DNA of 64,000 nucleotides from JAWKIJ01 sp041394325 (lineage in GTDB: Bacteria; Actinomycetota; Acidimicrobiia; Acidimicrobiales; Microtrichaceae). Position 1 is the stretch's first letter; each line of letters starts with the position of its first letter. Location of the stretch: assembly GCA_041394325.1 (NCBI GenBank), contig JAWKIJ010000001.1:1116001-1180000 (forward strand). The letters are read 5' to 3'. Under the pieces are notes generated by a model. That model had not been told where the DNA came from. It saw nothing but the letters and a program-made list of their open reading frames with translations, and searched no databases. Positions 8,827 to 17,897 of this stretch are shown piece by piece. Position numbers and translations under genes: made by a program.

Positions 8827-10791
8827 GTGAACTCGGTGTTGTGGCTCATCCCCGCGTTCCCGCTCGCGGGTGCACTCGTACTGGTGGTGTTCGGACGCCG
8901 CCTCGGCGATCCGCTCGCCGGATGGCTCGCGACCGCGGCTTCGGGCGCAGCGTTCGTGATGTCGGTCACGGTGTTCGCGTCCCTGTGGTCCCGAGGGTCC
9001 GAGGCCCGTGTGCTCCACCAGACGCTGTTCACCTGGATCCCGGCCGGCTCGTTCAAGATCGGGATGGGTCTGTTGGCGGACCCGCTCAGCATCGCGATGT
9101 GCCTGTTCGTGACCGGCGTCGGCACGCTGATCCACCTCTATTCCATCGGGTACATGAAGGGCGACGAGAAGTTCTCCAAGTTCTTCTTCTACCTGAACCT
9201 GTTCGTCCTCTCGATGCTGATGCTGGTGCTCGGCGACAACCTCGTCGTCACGTTCCTGGGTTGGGAGGGTGTCGGGGCGTGCAGCTACTTCCTGGTTGCG
9301 TTCTGGCACGAGGATCGGGCGAACGCCACCGCCGGCAAGAAGGCGTTCGTGACCAACCGGGTCGGCGACTGGGGGTTCCTCGTCGGAACGTTCCTGACGT
9401 GGACCGTCGTCGGTTCGGTCAACTACCTCGACATTGCCGACAAGGCCCACCACGACATCACCGCTATTACCGCATCCATGTTGGTGTTGTTGTTCCTCGC
9501 CGCCGCAACGGGGAAGTCCGCGCAACTCCCGTTGTTCGTCTGGCTCCCCGACGCGATGGCGGGCCCCACGCCCGTCTCGGCACTCATCCACGCCGCGACG
9601 ATGGTCACCTCCGGCGTGTACCTCCTGATACGGCTGCATCCGTTGATCGAGGCCGCATCACCGTGGGCGTCCACGGTCGTCGCATGGGTCGGAGCGATCA
9701 CCGCGTTGGTGGCGGCGACGATCGCTATCGCCCAGAACGACATCAAGAAGGTGCTCGCCTACTCGACGGTGTCCCAACTCGGCTACCTCTTCATCGCGGT
9801 CGGCACCCACAACTACGTTGCCGCCATCTTCCACATGGTGACCCACGCCTTCTTCAAGGCTCTGCTCTTCCTGGGCTCCGGTTCGGTCATCCTGTCGATG
9901 GAGCACGACCAGGACATGCGTCACTACGGCAATCTGCGCAAGTACCTGCCGATCACCGCCGGCACGTTCATCGTCGCGTGGCTGGCAATCGCGGGAGTTC
10001 CGCCCTTCTCCGGCTTCTGGTCCAAGGACGAGATCCTGGCAGGGGCATGGGGCCAGGGCACCGTCTCGGGCAAGCTGCTCTGGGCGGTCGCGTTGATCGC
10101 GGCGTTGCTCACGGCGTTCTACATGAGCCGCCAGGTGTTCATGACCTTCTTCGGCGAGGAGAAGTGGCGATCGCTCGGCGTCGACCACCTCGACGGTGAC
10201 GGTGCCGACGACTCCACTCCCGATTCGGCTCATGGGCATCACCTGACACCGGAGCACACACCCCGCGAGTCGCCCTGGACCATGACGGTGCCGCTGATTG
10301 CACTCGGCGTCTTGGCGGCGGTGGGCGGTGTGCTCAACCTTCCGTTCGCGAGCGGGACCAAGTTCCTCGAGCACTGGCTCGAGCCGGTGGTCGGCCACCA
10401 TGATCTCGGGGTCGGGGGCCTCCCGTTGGTGGTTCTTGCCGTGGGGGCGTCGCTCATCGCCCTCGCAGGGATCGCGCTTGCCGCGATGATCTACCTGCGT
10501 CGGAGGGCCGACCCGGCGATGGTCGAGTTGGAGCCCTTCGCAAGAGGGTGGTACATCGATTCCGCCTACTCGGCGTTCGTGGCCGGACCGGGTCGCCGGA
10601 TCTTCGACGCGATCGCCTGGTTCGATCGCACGGTGGTCGACGGCGCCGTCAACGGGGTGGGATCACTCGTCGACTCGACGAGCCGTGGCCTTTCCCAACT
10701 GCAGAACGGCAAGGTTCGGAGTTCGGCGATCGGTATCGCGTCGGGGGCGGTCGCCATCGCCCTCTACGTCGTGTTGAGGATGGGGAGCTGA
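8827..10791 (+). CDS. nuoL: NADH-quinone oxidoreductase subunit L (operon 1)
   Basis: ND5-type antiporter-like proton-pumping subunit with the long lateral C-terminal helix. 654 residues from GTG 8827. Family blocks include GWEGVGACSYFLV (conserved TM5 glutamate), the helix around TGKSAQLPLFVWLPDAMAGPTPVSALIHAATM (shown here only as landmarks: GKSAQLP, WLPDAM, LIHAATM) and KKVLAYSTVSQLG. A charged His/Asp-rich loop near residues 455-480 separates the core from the final helices. The stop overlaps the nuoM ATG by one base. Confidence 0.96.
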   Translation: MNSVLWLIPAFPLAGALVLVVFGRRLGDPLAGWLATAASGAAFVMSVTVFASLWSRGSEARVLHQTLFTWIPAGSFKIGMGLLADPLSIAMCLFVTGVGTLIHLYSIGYMKGDEKFSKFFFYLNLFVLSMLMLVLGDNLVVTFLGWEGVGACSYFLVAFWHEDRANATAGKKAFVTNRVGDWGFLVGTFLTWTVVGSVNYLDIADKAHHDITAITASMLVLLFLAAATGKSAQLPLFVWLPDAMAGPTPVSALIHAATMVTSGVYLLIRLHPLIEAASPWASTVVAWVGAITALVAATIAIAQNDIKKVLAYSTVSQLGYLFIAVGTHNYVAAIFHMVTHAFFKALLFLGSGSVILSMEHDQDMRHYGNLRKYLPITAGTFIVAWLAIAGVPPFSGFWSKDEILAGAWGQGTVSGKLLWAVALIAALLTAFYMSRQVFMTFFGEEKWRSLGVDHLDGDGADDSTPDSAHGHHLTPEHTPRESPWTMTVPLIALGVLAAVGGVLNLPFASGTKFLEHWLEPVVGHHDLGVGGLPLVVLAVGASLIALAGIALAAMIYLRRRADPAMVELEPFARGWYIDSAYSAFVAGPGRRIFDAIAWFDRTVVDGAVNGVGSLVDSTSRGLSQLQNGKVRSSAIGIASGAVAIALYVVLRMGS

Positions 10792-12404
10792 TGTCAGCCC
10801 AACTGCTCGCGGCGAGCGGGACCGCCTCGTTCAACCCGATTCCGTTCATGGTGCTGGCGCCGGTGCTCGGTGCCGTGCTCATCGCGCTCGTGCCGCGTGC
10901 TCGCGACGAGGTCGCGCGTCAGATCGCGTTGGGCTTCTCGCTGGTCAGCTTCGCGATGGCGATCGCGCTCGTCACTCGTTTCGACACCCACGAGGCGGGC
11001 TTCCAGTTCCTCAGCAGGACGCCGTTCATCAAGTCGCTCGGCATCTCGTGGAGCTTCGGCATCGACGGGATCTCGCTGTGGATGGTGGCACTCACCGGGT
11101 TGTTGTTCACCGTGGGCATCGCGGCGGTCAAGCCCGACCACGATCCAAAGGCGTACTACGGCTGGATGCTGGTCCTGATGACCGGCTCGATGGGGACTTT
11201 CGTCGCGCTCGATCTCATCGTGTTCTTCCTCTTCTTCGAGGTCGTCCTCGTTCCGATGTACTTCCTCATCGGATCATGGGGTCACGGTGACAAGGTGTAT
11301 GCGGCGACCAAGTTCTTCCTGTACACCACCTTCGGCTCGGCGTTCCTGTTCGTCGGAATCCTCGCCACCGCATACCTGCACCAACGCGGAGCCGGTGGGC
11401 ACATCACCTTCGACGTCGTGCGGATCGCCCGCGATCAGGTGATCGGCACGGGTGCGGCCCGATGGTTGTTCGCAGCGTTCGCGATCGCGTTCGCGGTCAA
11501 GATCCCGATGTTTCCGGTCCACACGTGGCTACCCGACGCCCACACCGAGGCTCCGACGGCGGGTTCGGTCATCCTGGCGGGCGTGCTGTTGAAGCTGGGT
11601 GCGTACGGGCTGATCCGCTTCGGCCTGTACCTGTTCCCCGAGGCGGCCCACTTCTTCTCGCCGCTCATGTTGACATTGGGGGTCGTCGGAATCCTGTACG
11701 GCGCGGTCTGCGCCGCGATGCAGGCCGATCTCAAGCGCCTGGTCGCCTACTCGTCGGTCGCGCACATGGGCTTCATCGTGATCGGGCTCTTCTCGCTCAC
11801 CCGGCAGGGGATCGACGGCGGTGTGCTCCAGATGCTCAATCACGGCATCAGCACTCCGGCGCTCTTCCTGTTGGTCGGCCTCATCTACGAGCGCCGCCAC
11901 ACCCGTGAGATCGCCCAGCTCGGCGGGATCCAGAAGGTCGCACCCGTCTTTGCCGGCGTGTTCATGCTGGTGATGCTCTCCTCGGTGGGTCTCCCCGGCC
12001 TGAACGGCTTCCCCGGTGAGTTCCTCGCGCTCGCCGGTACGTTCGCCCACGCCCGCTGGTGGGGGGTCCTCGCTGCGAGTGGAACGATCCTTGCGGCGGT
12101 GTACCTGCTGTGGGCCTACCAACGTGTGTTCCACGGACCCGCGAACGCGGAGAACCGAACCTTTGCCGAGTTGCGGGTGAGCGAGGCATTGGGTCTGTTG
12201 CCTTTGCTCGTGTTGATCGTCGCTCTCGGTGTGTTCCCCAAGCCCGTCCTCGATCGGATCGAGCCGTCGGTCAACGCGCTCGTCGAGCACATGGCCGATC
12301 ACGTCCCGGCGATCGACCGCAACGACGTCAAGGCGCCTGTGGCCGCCGAGGGTGCCGAGGCGTCGCAGGGCTCCACCTCGAGCACCGGGGGGTCTGGCTC
12401 GTGA
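10791..12404 (+). CDS. nuoM: NADH-quinone oxidoreductase subunit M (operon 1)
   Basis: ND4-type antiporter-like proton-pumping subunit. 537 residues from ATG 10791, which overlaps the nuoL stop; upstream in-frame codons lie inside nuoL. Landmarks are the helix FFLFFEVVLVPMYFLIG with the conserved glutamate, the lysine helix FAVKIPMFPVHTWLPDAHTEAP, and DLKRLVAYSSVAHMGF. A low-complexity Ser/Gly tail ends the protein. The TGA overlaps the nuoN GTG (GTGA). Confidence 0.96.
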   Translation: MSAQLLAASGTASFNPIPFMVLAPVLGAVLIALVPRARDEVARQIALGFSLVSFAMAIALVTRFDTHEAGFQFLSRTPFIKSLGISWSFGIDGISLWMVALTGLLFTVGIAAVKPDHDPKAYYGWMLVLMTGSMGTFVALDLIVFFLFFEVVLVPMYFLIGSWGHGDKVYAATKFFLYTTFGSAFLFVGILATAYLHQRGAGGHITFDVVRIARDQVIGTGAARWLFAAFAIAFAVKIPMFPVHTWLPDAHTEAPTAGSVILAGVLLKLGAYGLIRFGLYLFPEAAHFFSPLMLTLGVVGILYGAVCAAMQADLKRLVAYSSVAHMGFIVIGLFSLTRQGIDGGVLQMLNHGISTPALFLLVGLIYERRHTREIAQLGGIQKVAPVFAGVFMLVMLSSVGLPGLNGFPGEFLALAGTFAHARWWGVLAASGTILAAVYLLWAYQRVFHGPANAENRTFAELRVSEALGLLPLLVLIVALGVFPKPVLDRIEPSVNALVEHMADHVPAIDRNDVKAPVAAEGAEASQGSTSSTGGSGS

Positions 12405-13945
12405 TCGCTCTCGCCGCCCAGGCGGTCATCGACTCGCCCCCCGCCGAGGGGATCGTCACGCCGAGGGTTCCGTGGTCCGCCCTCGCCCCCGTCCTCGTGC
12501 TCTTCGTCGGCTCGCTCCTCGGCGTGGTCGTGGTTTCGCTGCTACGTCGTCGCGTGATCCCCCATCTCGGATCGACCCTCGCGGTCGTCGTCGCCGGGGC
12601 CGCGTTGTGCACCGTGGTTCCACTGTGGCACCGCGTCGGTTCCCGCGGTGAGGGCCCGATCTCCGCAGTCGCCGGTGCTGTCGCCCTCGACCGCTATTCG
12701 CTGCTGATCACCGCCCTCATCTGCGTCTCGGTGATCCTGGTGGCGTTGCTCTCCGACGGCTATCTCCGCCGAGAGGACCTGGACGGACCCGAGCTGTATC
12801 TCCTTATGCTCATGGCGGCCGCCGGGGGTTCGGTGATGGCTGCCGCCAACGACCTGGTGGTGCTGTTCGTCGGCTTCGAGATCCTGTCGATCGCCACGTA
12901 CGTGCTCGCCGCCATGCACCGGCGGCGGCTGTCCTCCCAGGAGGCCGGCTTCAAGTACCTGATCCTCGGCGGTACCGCGTCGGCCATCCTGCTCTACGGG
13001 ATCGCCCTCACCTACGGTGCCACCGGATCGACGAGCCTCGTGGACATCAGTGCGTTCCTCGGTGATCACGTCATCACCCGCGACGGACTGTTGCTCGCAG
13101 GTATCGGGCTGATGGTGGTGGGTCTCGGGTTCAAGGTTGCGGCGGCGCCGTTCCACATGTGGGCTCCCGACATCTACCAGGGTGCACCGTCGCCGGTCAG
13201 CGCCTTCATGTCCTCGGCCGTGAAGATCGCGGCGTTCGCAGGGTTGGGTCGGGTGCTGGTCACGGGCCTGGGTAGCCAGCAGCGGCTCTGGGGGCCGATC
13301 GTGTTCGTCCTCGCGGTCATGTCGCTGATCGTCGGCGCCGTGCTGGCGATCACGCAGCGCAACGTCAAGCGGATGCTGGCGTACAGCTCGATCAACCACG
13401 CCGGGTTCATCCTCGTCGGCGTGTACGTGGCGAACGAGCGGGGGATCGCCGCGATGCTCTTCTATCTTGCCGCCTACCTGGTGATGACCATCGGCAGCTT
13501 CGGGGTCGTCACCGTCGTGGGTGGTCGAGGGGATGGTCGTCACGACCTCGACGACTATCGGGGGATGGGGGGCCGACGACCAGGGCTCGCGTTGTTGTTC
13601 ACGATCCTCCTGCTGGCACAGGCGGGGGTCCCTTTCACCGCGGGGTTCGTCGCCAAGCTCGGCGTGATCGAGGCGGCGGCCACCGGCAGCCATTGGGCGC
13701 TGGCGGTCGTCGCGATGTTGTCGGCCACGATCTCGGCGTTCCTGTACCTCCGCATCATCTCGGCGATGTACTTCTCCGAACCGGCGGTCGAGGGCCCGGG
13801 GCCGAGGATCGTGGTTGGTCGCCCCGCGGTGGTCGCGCTCGGCGTGGCCGTGGTCGCGACCCTGGTCCTGGGAATCGTGCCGGGTTTCATGACGTCGCTC
13901 GCGGATCGTGCGCGACCGGTCCTGGTCCTGCCGGGCAACCGTTGA
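12401..13945 (+). CDS. nuoN: NADH-quinone oxidoreductase subunit N (operon 1)
   Basis: ND2-type antiporter-like proton-pumping subunit, last gene of operon 1. 514 residues from GTG 12401, chosen because it overlaps the nuoM stop. Conserved elements are the glutamate helix LFVGFEILSIATYVLAA, the lysine helix GFKVAAAPFHMWAPDIYQGAPSP, and NVKRMLAYSSINHAGF. The reading frame is intact, unlike its counterpart in operon 2. No clear terminator follows; the next gene begins 64 bases later on the same strand. Confidence 0.96.
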   Translation: MIALAAQAVIDSPPAEGIVTPRVPWSALAPVLVLFVGSLLGVVVVSLLRRRVIPHLGSTLAVVVAGAALCTVVPLWHRVGSRGEGPISAVAGAVALDRYSLLITALICVSVILVALLSDGYLRREDLDGPELYLLMLMAAAGGSVMAAANDLVVLFVGFEILSIATYVLAAMHRRRLSSQEAGFKYLILGGTASAILLYGIALTYGATGSTSLVDISAFLGDHVITRDGLLLAGIGLMVVGLGFKVAAAPFHMWAPDIYQGAPSPVSAFMSSAVKIAAFAGLGRVLVTGLGSQQRLWGPIVFVLAVMSLIVGAVLAITQRNVKRMLAYSSINHAGFILVGVYVANERGIAAMLFYLAAYLVMTIGSFGVVTVVGGRGDGRHDLDDYRGMGGRRPGLALLFTILLLAQAGVPFTAGFVAKLGVIEAAATGSHWALAVVAMLSATISAFLYLRIISAMYFSEPAVEGPGPRIVVGRPAVVALGVAVVATLVLGIVPGFMTSLADRARPVLVLPGNR

Positions 13946-14009
13946 TCGTCGAGTCCCGGATCTCGTCCGACAAGAATTGGAGACGGAGATGGGTGAGGGG
14001 GGAGCCCTG

Positions 14010-14780
14010 ATGGGCCGAGCACACGTCGGGAGCATCGTCGGTCGCGCGCGGGACTTCGGCCGCCGGCGCCTGCTCCGGACGGAACGGGCCGTCCTCGATC
14101 GGGTGGGAGGCCGGGTGAGGAACCCACGCGTCGAGTGCCCCCTGTGTGGTTGGTCGGGGCCGTTCTTCGCCAGCTCGGTCAAGCCGTTCCGCCGGAACCG
14201 GATCTGCCCGCGTTGTCATTCATCGGAGCGTTATCGCGCGCTGGCGGCGCTGTTGGACGGCGAGACCACGGATCGGGCGGGTCGGTTCCTCGAGGTCGCA
14301 CCAACGAAGCTGTTACCGCGCTGGGCCGCCTCGCGATGGGACCAGTACGTCAGCCTCGACCTCCGGTCCGCGCGGGCCATGGTGCACGCCGACCTGTGCG
14401 CGACGCCCGTCGTCGACGGTGCGTTCGACACCGTCGTCTGCTTCCACGTGCTCGAACACATCCCCGACGACGGCGCCGCCATCGCAGAGATGGCTCGGGT
14501 GGTCGCCCCCGGTGGACGGCTCATCATCTCGGTGCCGTTCGAGGCACATCGGCCCGCCACCTTCGAGGACCCGAATGTCGCTCCGGAGGATCGCGAGAGG
14601 GTGTTCGGCCAGAGGGACCACGTCAGGATCTACGGCACCGACTTCGCCGATCGACTTGTCCGGAGTGGCCTGGACGTCAGCGAGGTGATGTGGGGGGACT
14701 TCGTGTCGCGCCAGACCTTCGACCGCTACGCGCTCGCGGGTGATGACGACCGCTTCTGGGTGTGTCGCCGCCCCGGCTGA
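14010..14780 (+). CDS. SAM-dependent methyltransferase with N-terminal zinc-ribbon-like motif
   Basis: A class I (Rossmann) methyltransferase of the type common in glycan loci; the substrate is not evident. 256 residues from ATG 14010, chosen for the GGGGGAG Shine-Dalgarno eight or so bases upstream; ATG 13989 (seven residues longer) is the alternative. An N-terminal CPLCGW...CPRCHSSERYR pair of CxxC motifs suggests a zinc ribbon. The methyltransferase core has motif-like FLEVAPTK, the DTVVCFHVLEHIPDD acidic loop and the post-core VVAPGGRLIISVPF. It follows nuoN on the same strand but converges with the glycan genes, so it may be the edge of the polysaccharide locus or the tail of the nuo transcript. 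Confidence 0.78.
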   Translation: MGRAHVGSIVGRARDFGRRRLLRTERAVLDRVGGRVRNPRVECPLCGWSGPFFASSVKPFRRNRICPRCHSSERYRALAALLDGETTDRAGRFLEVAPTKLLPRWAASRWDQYVSLDLRSARAMVHADLCATPVVDGAFDTVVCFHVLEHIPDDGAAIAEMARVVAPGGRLIISVPFEAHRPATFEDPNVAPEDRERVFGQRDHVRIYGTDFADRLVRSGLDVSEVMWGDFVSRQTFDRYALAGDDDRFWVCRRPG

Positions 14781-14787
14781 GCAGCAC

Positions 14788-15549
14788 TCACAGGTGCTCG
14801 TCGGCCCATCGGAGCGGTGCTCCCGCCGCCGGCACCGCCGTCTCGACGAGGCGTTCGAGACGGCGCGGTCTGCGGCCGAGCACGACGTGGCCCACCAGCG
14901 ATCCGACGATCAGGGCGTCGAGGCGTGGCGATGCGGTGCGCAGGTACCACGAGTCGATCTGCTGTTTCACGGGTATCACGACGTCTCGATAGGCGCGGCC
15001 GTCGGGGGAGCGGTCGATCAGGGTGCGTTCCCAGTCGGCGACGATCAGCTGGGTGGGTCCGGCGATACCCGGTGGGGCACCGAGCACGACGTCCCAGCCC
15101 GCGTCGTCGGGGTCCACCCATTCGGGGGCCTCGGGCCGGGGTCCCAGCAGGAGCATCTCGCCCTTGACGACGTTCGCCAACTGGGTCAGTTCGTCGAGGT
15201 GGAGCCCCCGGATTCGACGCCCGATCGGCGTGATGCGATCGTCGTCGGTGGCGGTGAGGGTCGGTCCGCCCGCCAACGAGCCGGCGGCGGAAGGTCGCAT
15301 GGTCCGGATCTTCCACATTCGGAAGACCTTGCGGCCGGGGCCCATGCGTTCGACGGTGATCAGCCCGGGGCCGCCGTCACCACGTCGCACCAGAGCGACC
15401 ATCGTGGCGATCAGCGGGGCACTCGCCGTCAATGCGACCGCGGCCAGCACGCGGTCGACCCATCGACGGCGGCGGAGCCACGTGCTGGGCGGCCGGGTCC
15501 CCTCGCTCGACGCGGCCCCCTCCGGTGGGCCTCCGACGGCGACCGTCAC
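14788..15549 (-). CDS. Phosphoglycosyl transferase (bacterial sugar transferase, PglC/WbaP catalytic type)
   Basis: Transfers a sugar-1-phosphate from UDP-sugar to undecaprenyl or decaprenyl phosphate, the first membrane step of glycan assembly. 253 residues: a basic N-terminus, one hydrophobic segment at about residues 33-53, then the family core with VFRMWKIRTMRP, LHLDELTQLANVVKGEM and LLLGPRPEAP. It lacks the extra N-terminal helices of WbaP-type enzymes, so it is the small monotopic form. The preceding aminotransferase gene overlaps it by ATGA (15546-15549). The substrate is presumably a product of the aminotransferase/CapD pathway next door (inference). Confidence 0.9.
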   Translation of the reverse strand: MTVAVGGPPEGAASSEGTRPPSTWLRRRRWVDRVLAAVALTASAPLIATMVALVRRGDGGPGLITVERMGPGRKVFRMWKIRTMRPSAAGSLAGGPTLTATDDDRITPIGRRIRGLHLDELTQLANVVKGEMLLLGPRPEAPEWVDPDDAGWDVVLGAPPGIAGPTQLIVADWERTLIDRSPDGRAYRDVVIPVKQQIDSWYLRTASPRLDALIVGSLVGHVVLGRRPRRLERLVETAVPAAGAPLRWADEHL

Positions 15550-16700
15550 GATCGAAGGGAGTCCAGGAGCACGTCGCAGATGCGGTCCACCTCCTGGAAC
15601 GTCAGTACCGGGTGGAGTGGAAGGCTCAGCACCCGCTGCTCGAGAAGGTCGGCGACCGGTGTGCCGCCCGAAGCCGTTCCGATCCCCTGCTCAGCGAACC
15701 ACGCGAAGCGGTGCAACGGACGGAAGTGGACACTGGTCCCGATACCGTGGTCGGCCATCGTTGCCTGGACCGCATCCCGGGAGACGTCGTCGGGGAGAAC
15801 GACGACCATGAGGTGGTCCGCACAACCGTCGGGCCGGTCGCCGGGGACGAATCCGAGCCCGTCGACGTCTCCGAGCCGGGCTCGGTAGCGCAACACCAGT
15901 TCGCGGCGTCGCCCTTGCATCTGCTCGAACCGGGCGAGTTGGACGCGGGCGACGGCGGCCAGGACGTCGGGAAGGTTCGCCTTCAGGCCGTCGCCGACGA
16001 GGTCGTATCCCGCGGTCCGCGCGCCGGGCAGATACCTGGCCCAGGCGTCCCGGCTCAATCCGTGGAGCCGGAACGACTCGGCGAACGCGGCCAGGTCGGG
16101 GTCGTCGGTGACGAGCGCGCCCCCCTCGGCGGAGGTGAGGTTCTTCGTGGCGTAGAACGACAGGCAAGCCCCCGCGGTTCCCCGCCCGGCCATTGCACCG
16201 CGGTGATCGACCGTGCCCATCGCGTGCGCGGCGTCCTCGATGAGCGGAAGGCCGGCGTCACGGCACAGTTCGTGGACGCGTTCGGACAGCGGCACGCCTC
16301 CGAAGTGCACCCCTACGACCGCCGAGAGATCGTCGTGTTCGATTGCCCGTGCGAGGGACTCGGCCGACAGGTTGAGGTCGTGTCGGTCCACGTCGAGCAG
16401 GACGGGTACCAGGCCACGGTGATACGGGGCCAGCGCACTCGACACGAATGTCCACGTCGGCACGCCGATTCGTGACCCGCGGGGCAGACGCAGGTACGCG
16501 GCTGCGACCTCGAGTGCGTGGGTACACGATGCCATCGCCACGACGTGGCCGGCGCCGAGGTGCTCGGCAAGTTCCTGTTCGAGGGCTGCACATTCGCCGC
16601 CGGTGGTGATCCAGCCGCTACGGAGGGCTCGGACGGCTGCCTCGACCTCCGCGTCGGTGATGTCCGGCAGCGAGAAGCGGATGGTCCGGTCCGAGGTCAT
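15546..16700 (-). CDS. DegT/DnrJ/EryC1/StrS-family sugar aminotransferase
   Basis: PLP-dependent transaminase acting on a keto-sugar nucleotide. 384 residues. The PLP-site lysine is in SFYATKNLTSAEGG, preceded by the conserved LIEDAAHAMG aspartate; the N-terminal SGWITTGG segment is typical. Gene order (aminotransferase, phosphoglycosyl transferase) and the CapD dehydratase at 21362 suggest amination of a UDP-4-keto-6-deoxy sugar, as in PglE or PseC, but C3 amination cannot be excluded. It lies 12 bases downstream of the glycosyltransferase at 16713. Confidence 0.92.
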   Translation of the reverse strand: MTSDRTIRFSLPDITDAEVEAAVRALRSGWITTGGECAALEQELAEHLGAGHVVAMASCTHALEVAAAYLRLPRGSRIGVPTWTFVSSALAPYHRGLVPVLLDVDRHDLNLSAESLARAIEHDDLSAVVGVHFGGVPLSERVHELCRDAGLPLIEDAAHAMGTVDHRGAMAGRGTAGACLSFYATKNLTSAEGGALVTDDPDLAAFAESFRLHGLSRDAWARYLPGARTAGYDLVGDGLKANLPDVLAAVARVQLARFEQMQGRRRELVLRYRARLGDVDGLGFVPGDRPDGCADHLMVVVLPDDVSRDAVQATMADHGIGTSVHFRPLHRFAWFAEQGIGTASGGTPVADLLEQRVLSLPLHPVLTFQEVDRICDVLLDSLRS

Positions 16701-16712
16701 CGCGGGGTCAAT

Positions 16713-17897
16713 CTACCGAGGCCGGGACCGGATCCGTCGGTGGGCGTTCGTGGCCGTCGGACGCGCCGCTCTGTGCAGCGCGGACCACCATCGCGGACCG
16801 ACGACGTCGGTGGAGTAGTCGCGGGTGACGATACGACCGAAGTCCGCCGCGAGGCGGGCCGCCCGGTCGCGCGACGTGAGCACGTCGGCGACCCGATCGG
16901 CGAACGCTTCGATGTCGCGCCCGTCGACCACGGCGTCGAGGGGTCCGAGAAGCGGGGTGAGCCCCCCGCAGTCGGTTGCGATAACGGGGATCGAACGAGC
17001 CCCGGCCTCCAACGCGGCGAGCGGTAGCGGATCCTCCCGGCTCGGCACGACGAGGAGGCTCACGTCGCCGAGCGTCGTCCACGGCTGCGGTGAGGGTTCG
17101 AGCCATTCGACAGGACCCGTTGGCTCGGCGAATCCGCCGGTCGGGCGTCCACCGACCCAGACGAAGCGCGTGCCGGGGCGACGCCGTCGAACCTCGTGCG
17201 CCAGCGCGACGAATCGGTCGGCACCCTTGCGGAACGACGGATCGCCACAGGCGGCGACCACCGCCGATCCGGGTGGGGCCCGGGTGGGATCCTCGGGCCA
17301 CGGCACCCGCGGCACGTTCGGGTCCACGGAGTCGACCGAGCCCGGAACGATCTCCACGGGGGTGGGGGTGAGTTCCTTCACGAAGTTCTCGACGGCCGCG
17401 CTCACGGCCAGTACCGACGTGCTGGACCCGAGAAGGCTCCTCAGCGCGTCCGGCCGGAGGGCTCGTGCAGCGGCCATGTCGAGTTCGTGCACGTGGGTGA
17501 CGAGGCGGACCCCCGACGGCACGAGGTCGGCCAGGGCTGCGCCTCCCAGGCCGTGGACCACGGCGAGGTCGGGGGTCGCGCGGGGGCGCCGCGCCGCCCA
17601 CACACGCCGTTGTGCCGTGCGCCCGACCTTGCTCCTGAAGTGTGTGTCGGCGCGCGACACGGCCGCGTTCGCCCACCGGGCCGACCGGTCGTGAGCTTGC
17701 AGCACCGTGAGCGAGCTCACCGACTCGGCCAGGCGATGATGAAGGGGACCGCCGAAGCGGGCGATCACGTGGAGCGATCCGCGTTCGGACCGGCCGGCGG
17801 TTTCCGCATGCCAACGGGCGTACCGTTCGAGCGCGGTCGGGACCCCTGTGCGACTGAGGTCCCGGAGCAGGATCCACACGGTGGGTCCACTCATCAT
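16713..17897 (-). CDS. Glycosyltransferase, GT4-like (GT-B fold)
   Basis: Cytoplasmic or membrane-associated retaining glycosyltransferase building the glycan repeat. 394 residues from the ATGATG at 17897, chosen because a GAGGAG Shine-Dalgarno lies about ten bases upstream and the start overlaps the upstream gene's stop. The donor-binding half shows FRKGADRFVAL and REDPLPLAALEAGARSIPVIATDCGG, with the E-x7-E-like GT4 pattern. It closely resembles the next gene upstream throughout (HVHELD, RKGADRFV, PRWW near the C-terminus), so the two are tandem paralogues. Donor and acceptor are unknown. Confidence 0.87.
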   Translation of the reverse strand: MMSGPTVWILLRDLSRTGVPTALERYARWHAETAGRSERGSLHVIARFGGPLHHRLAESVSSLTVLQAHDRSARWANAAVSRADTHFRSKVGRTAQRRVWAARRPRATPDLAVVHGLGGAALADLVPSGVRLVTHVHELDMAAARALRPDALRSLLGSSTSVLAVSAAVENFVKELTPTPVEIVPGSVDSVDPNVPRVPWPEDPTRAPPGSAVVAACGDPSFRKGADRFVALAHEVRRRRPGTRFVWVGGRPTGGFAEPTGPVEWLEPSPQPWTTLGDVSLLVVPSREDPLPLAALEAGARSIPVIATDCGGLTPLLGPLDAVVDGRDIEAFADRVADVLTSRDRAARLAADFGRIVTRDYSTDVVGPRWWSALHRAARPTATNAHRRIRSRPR

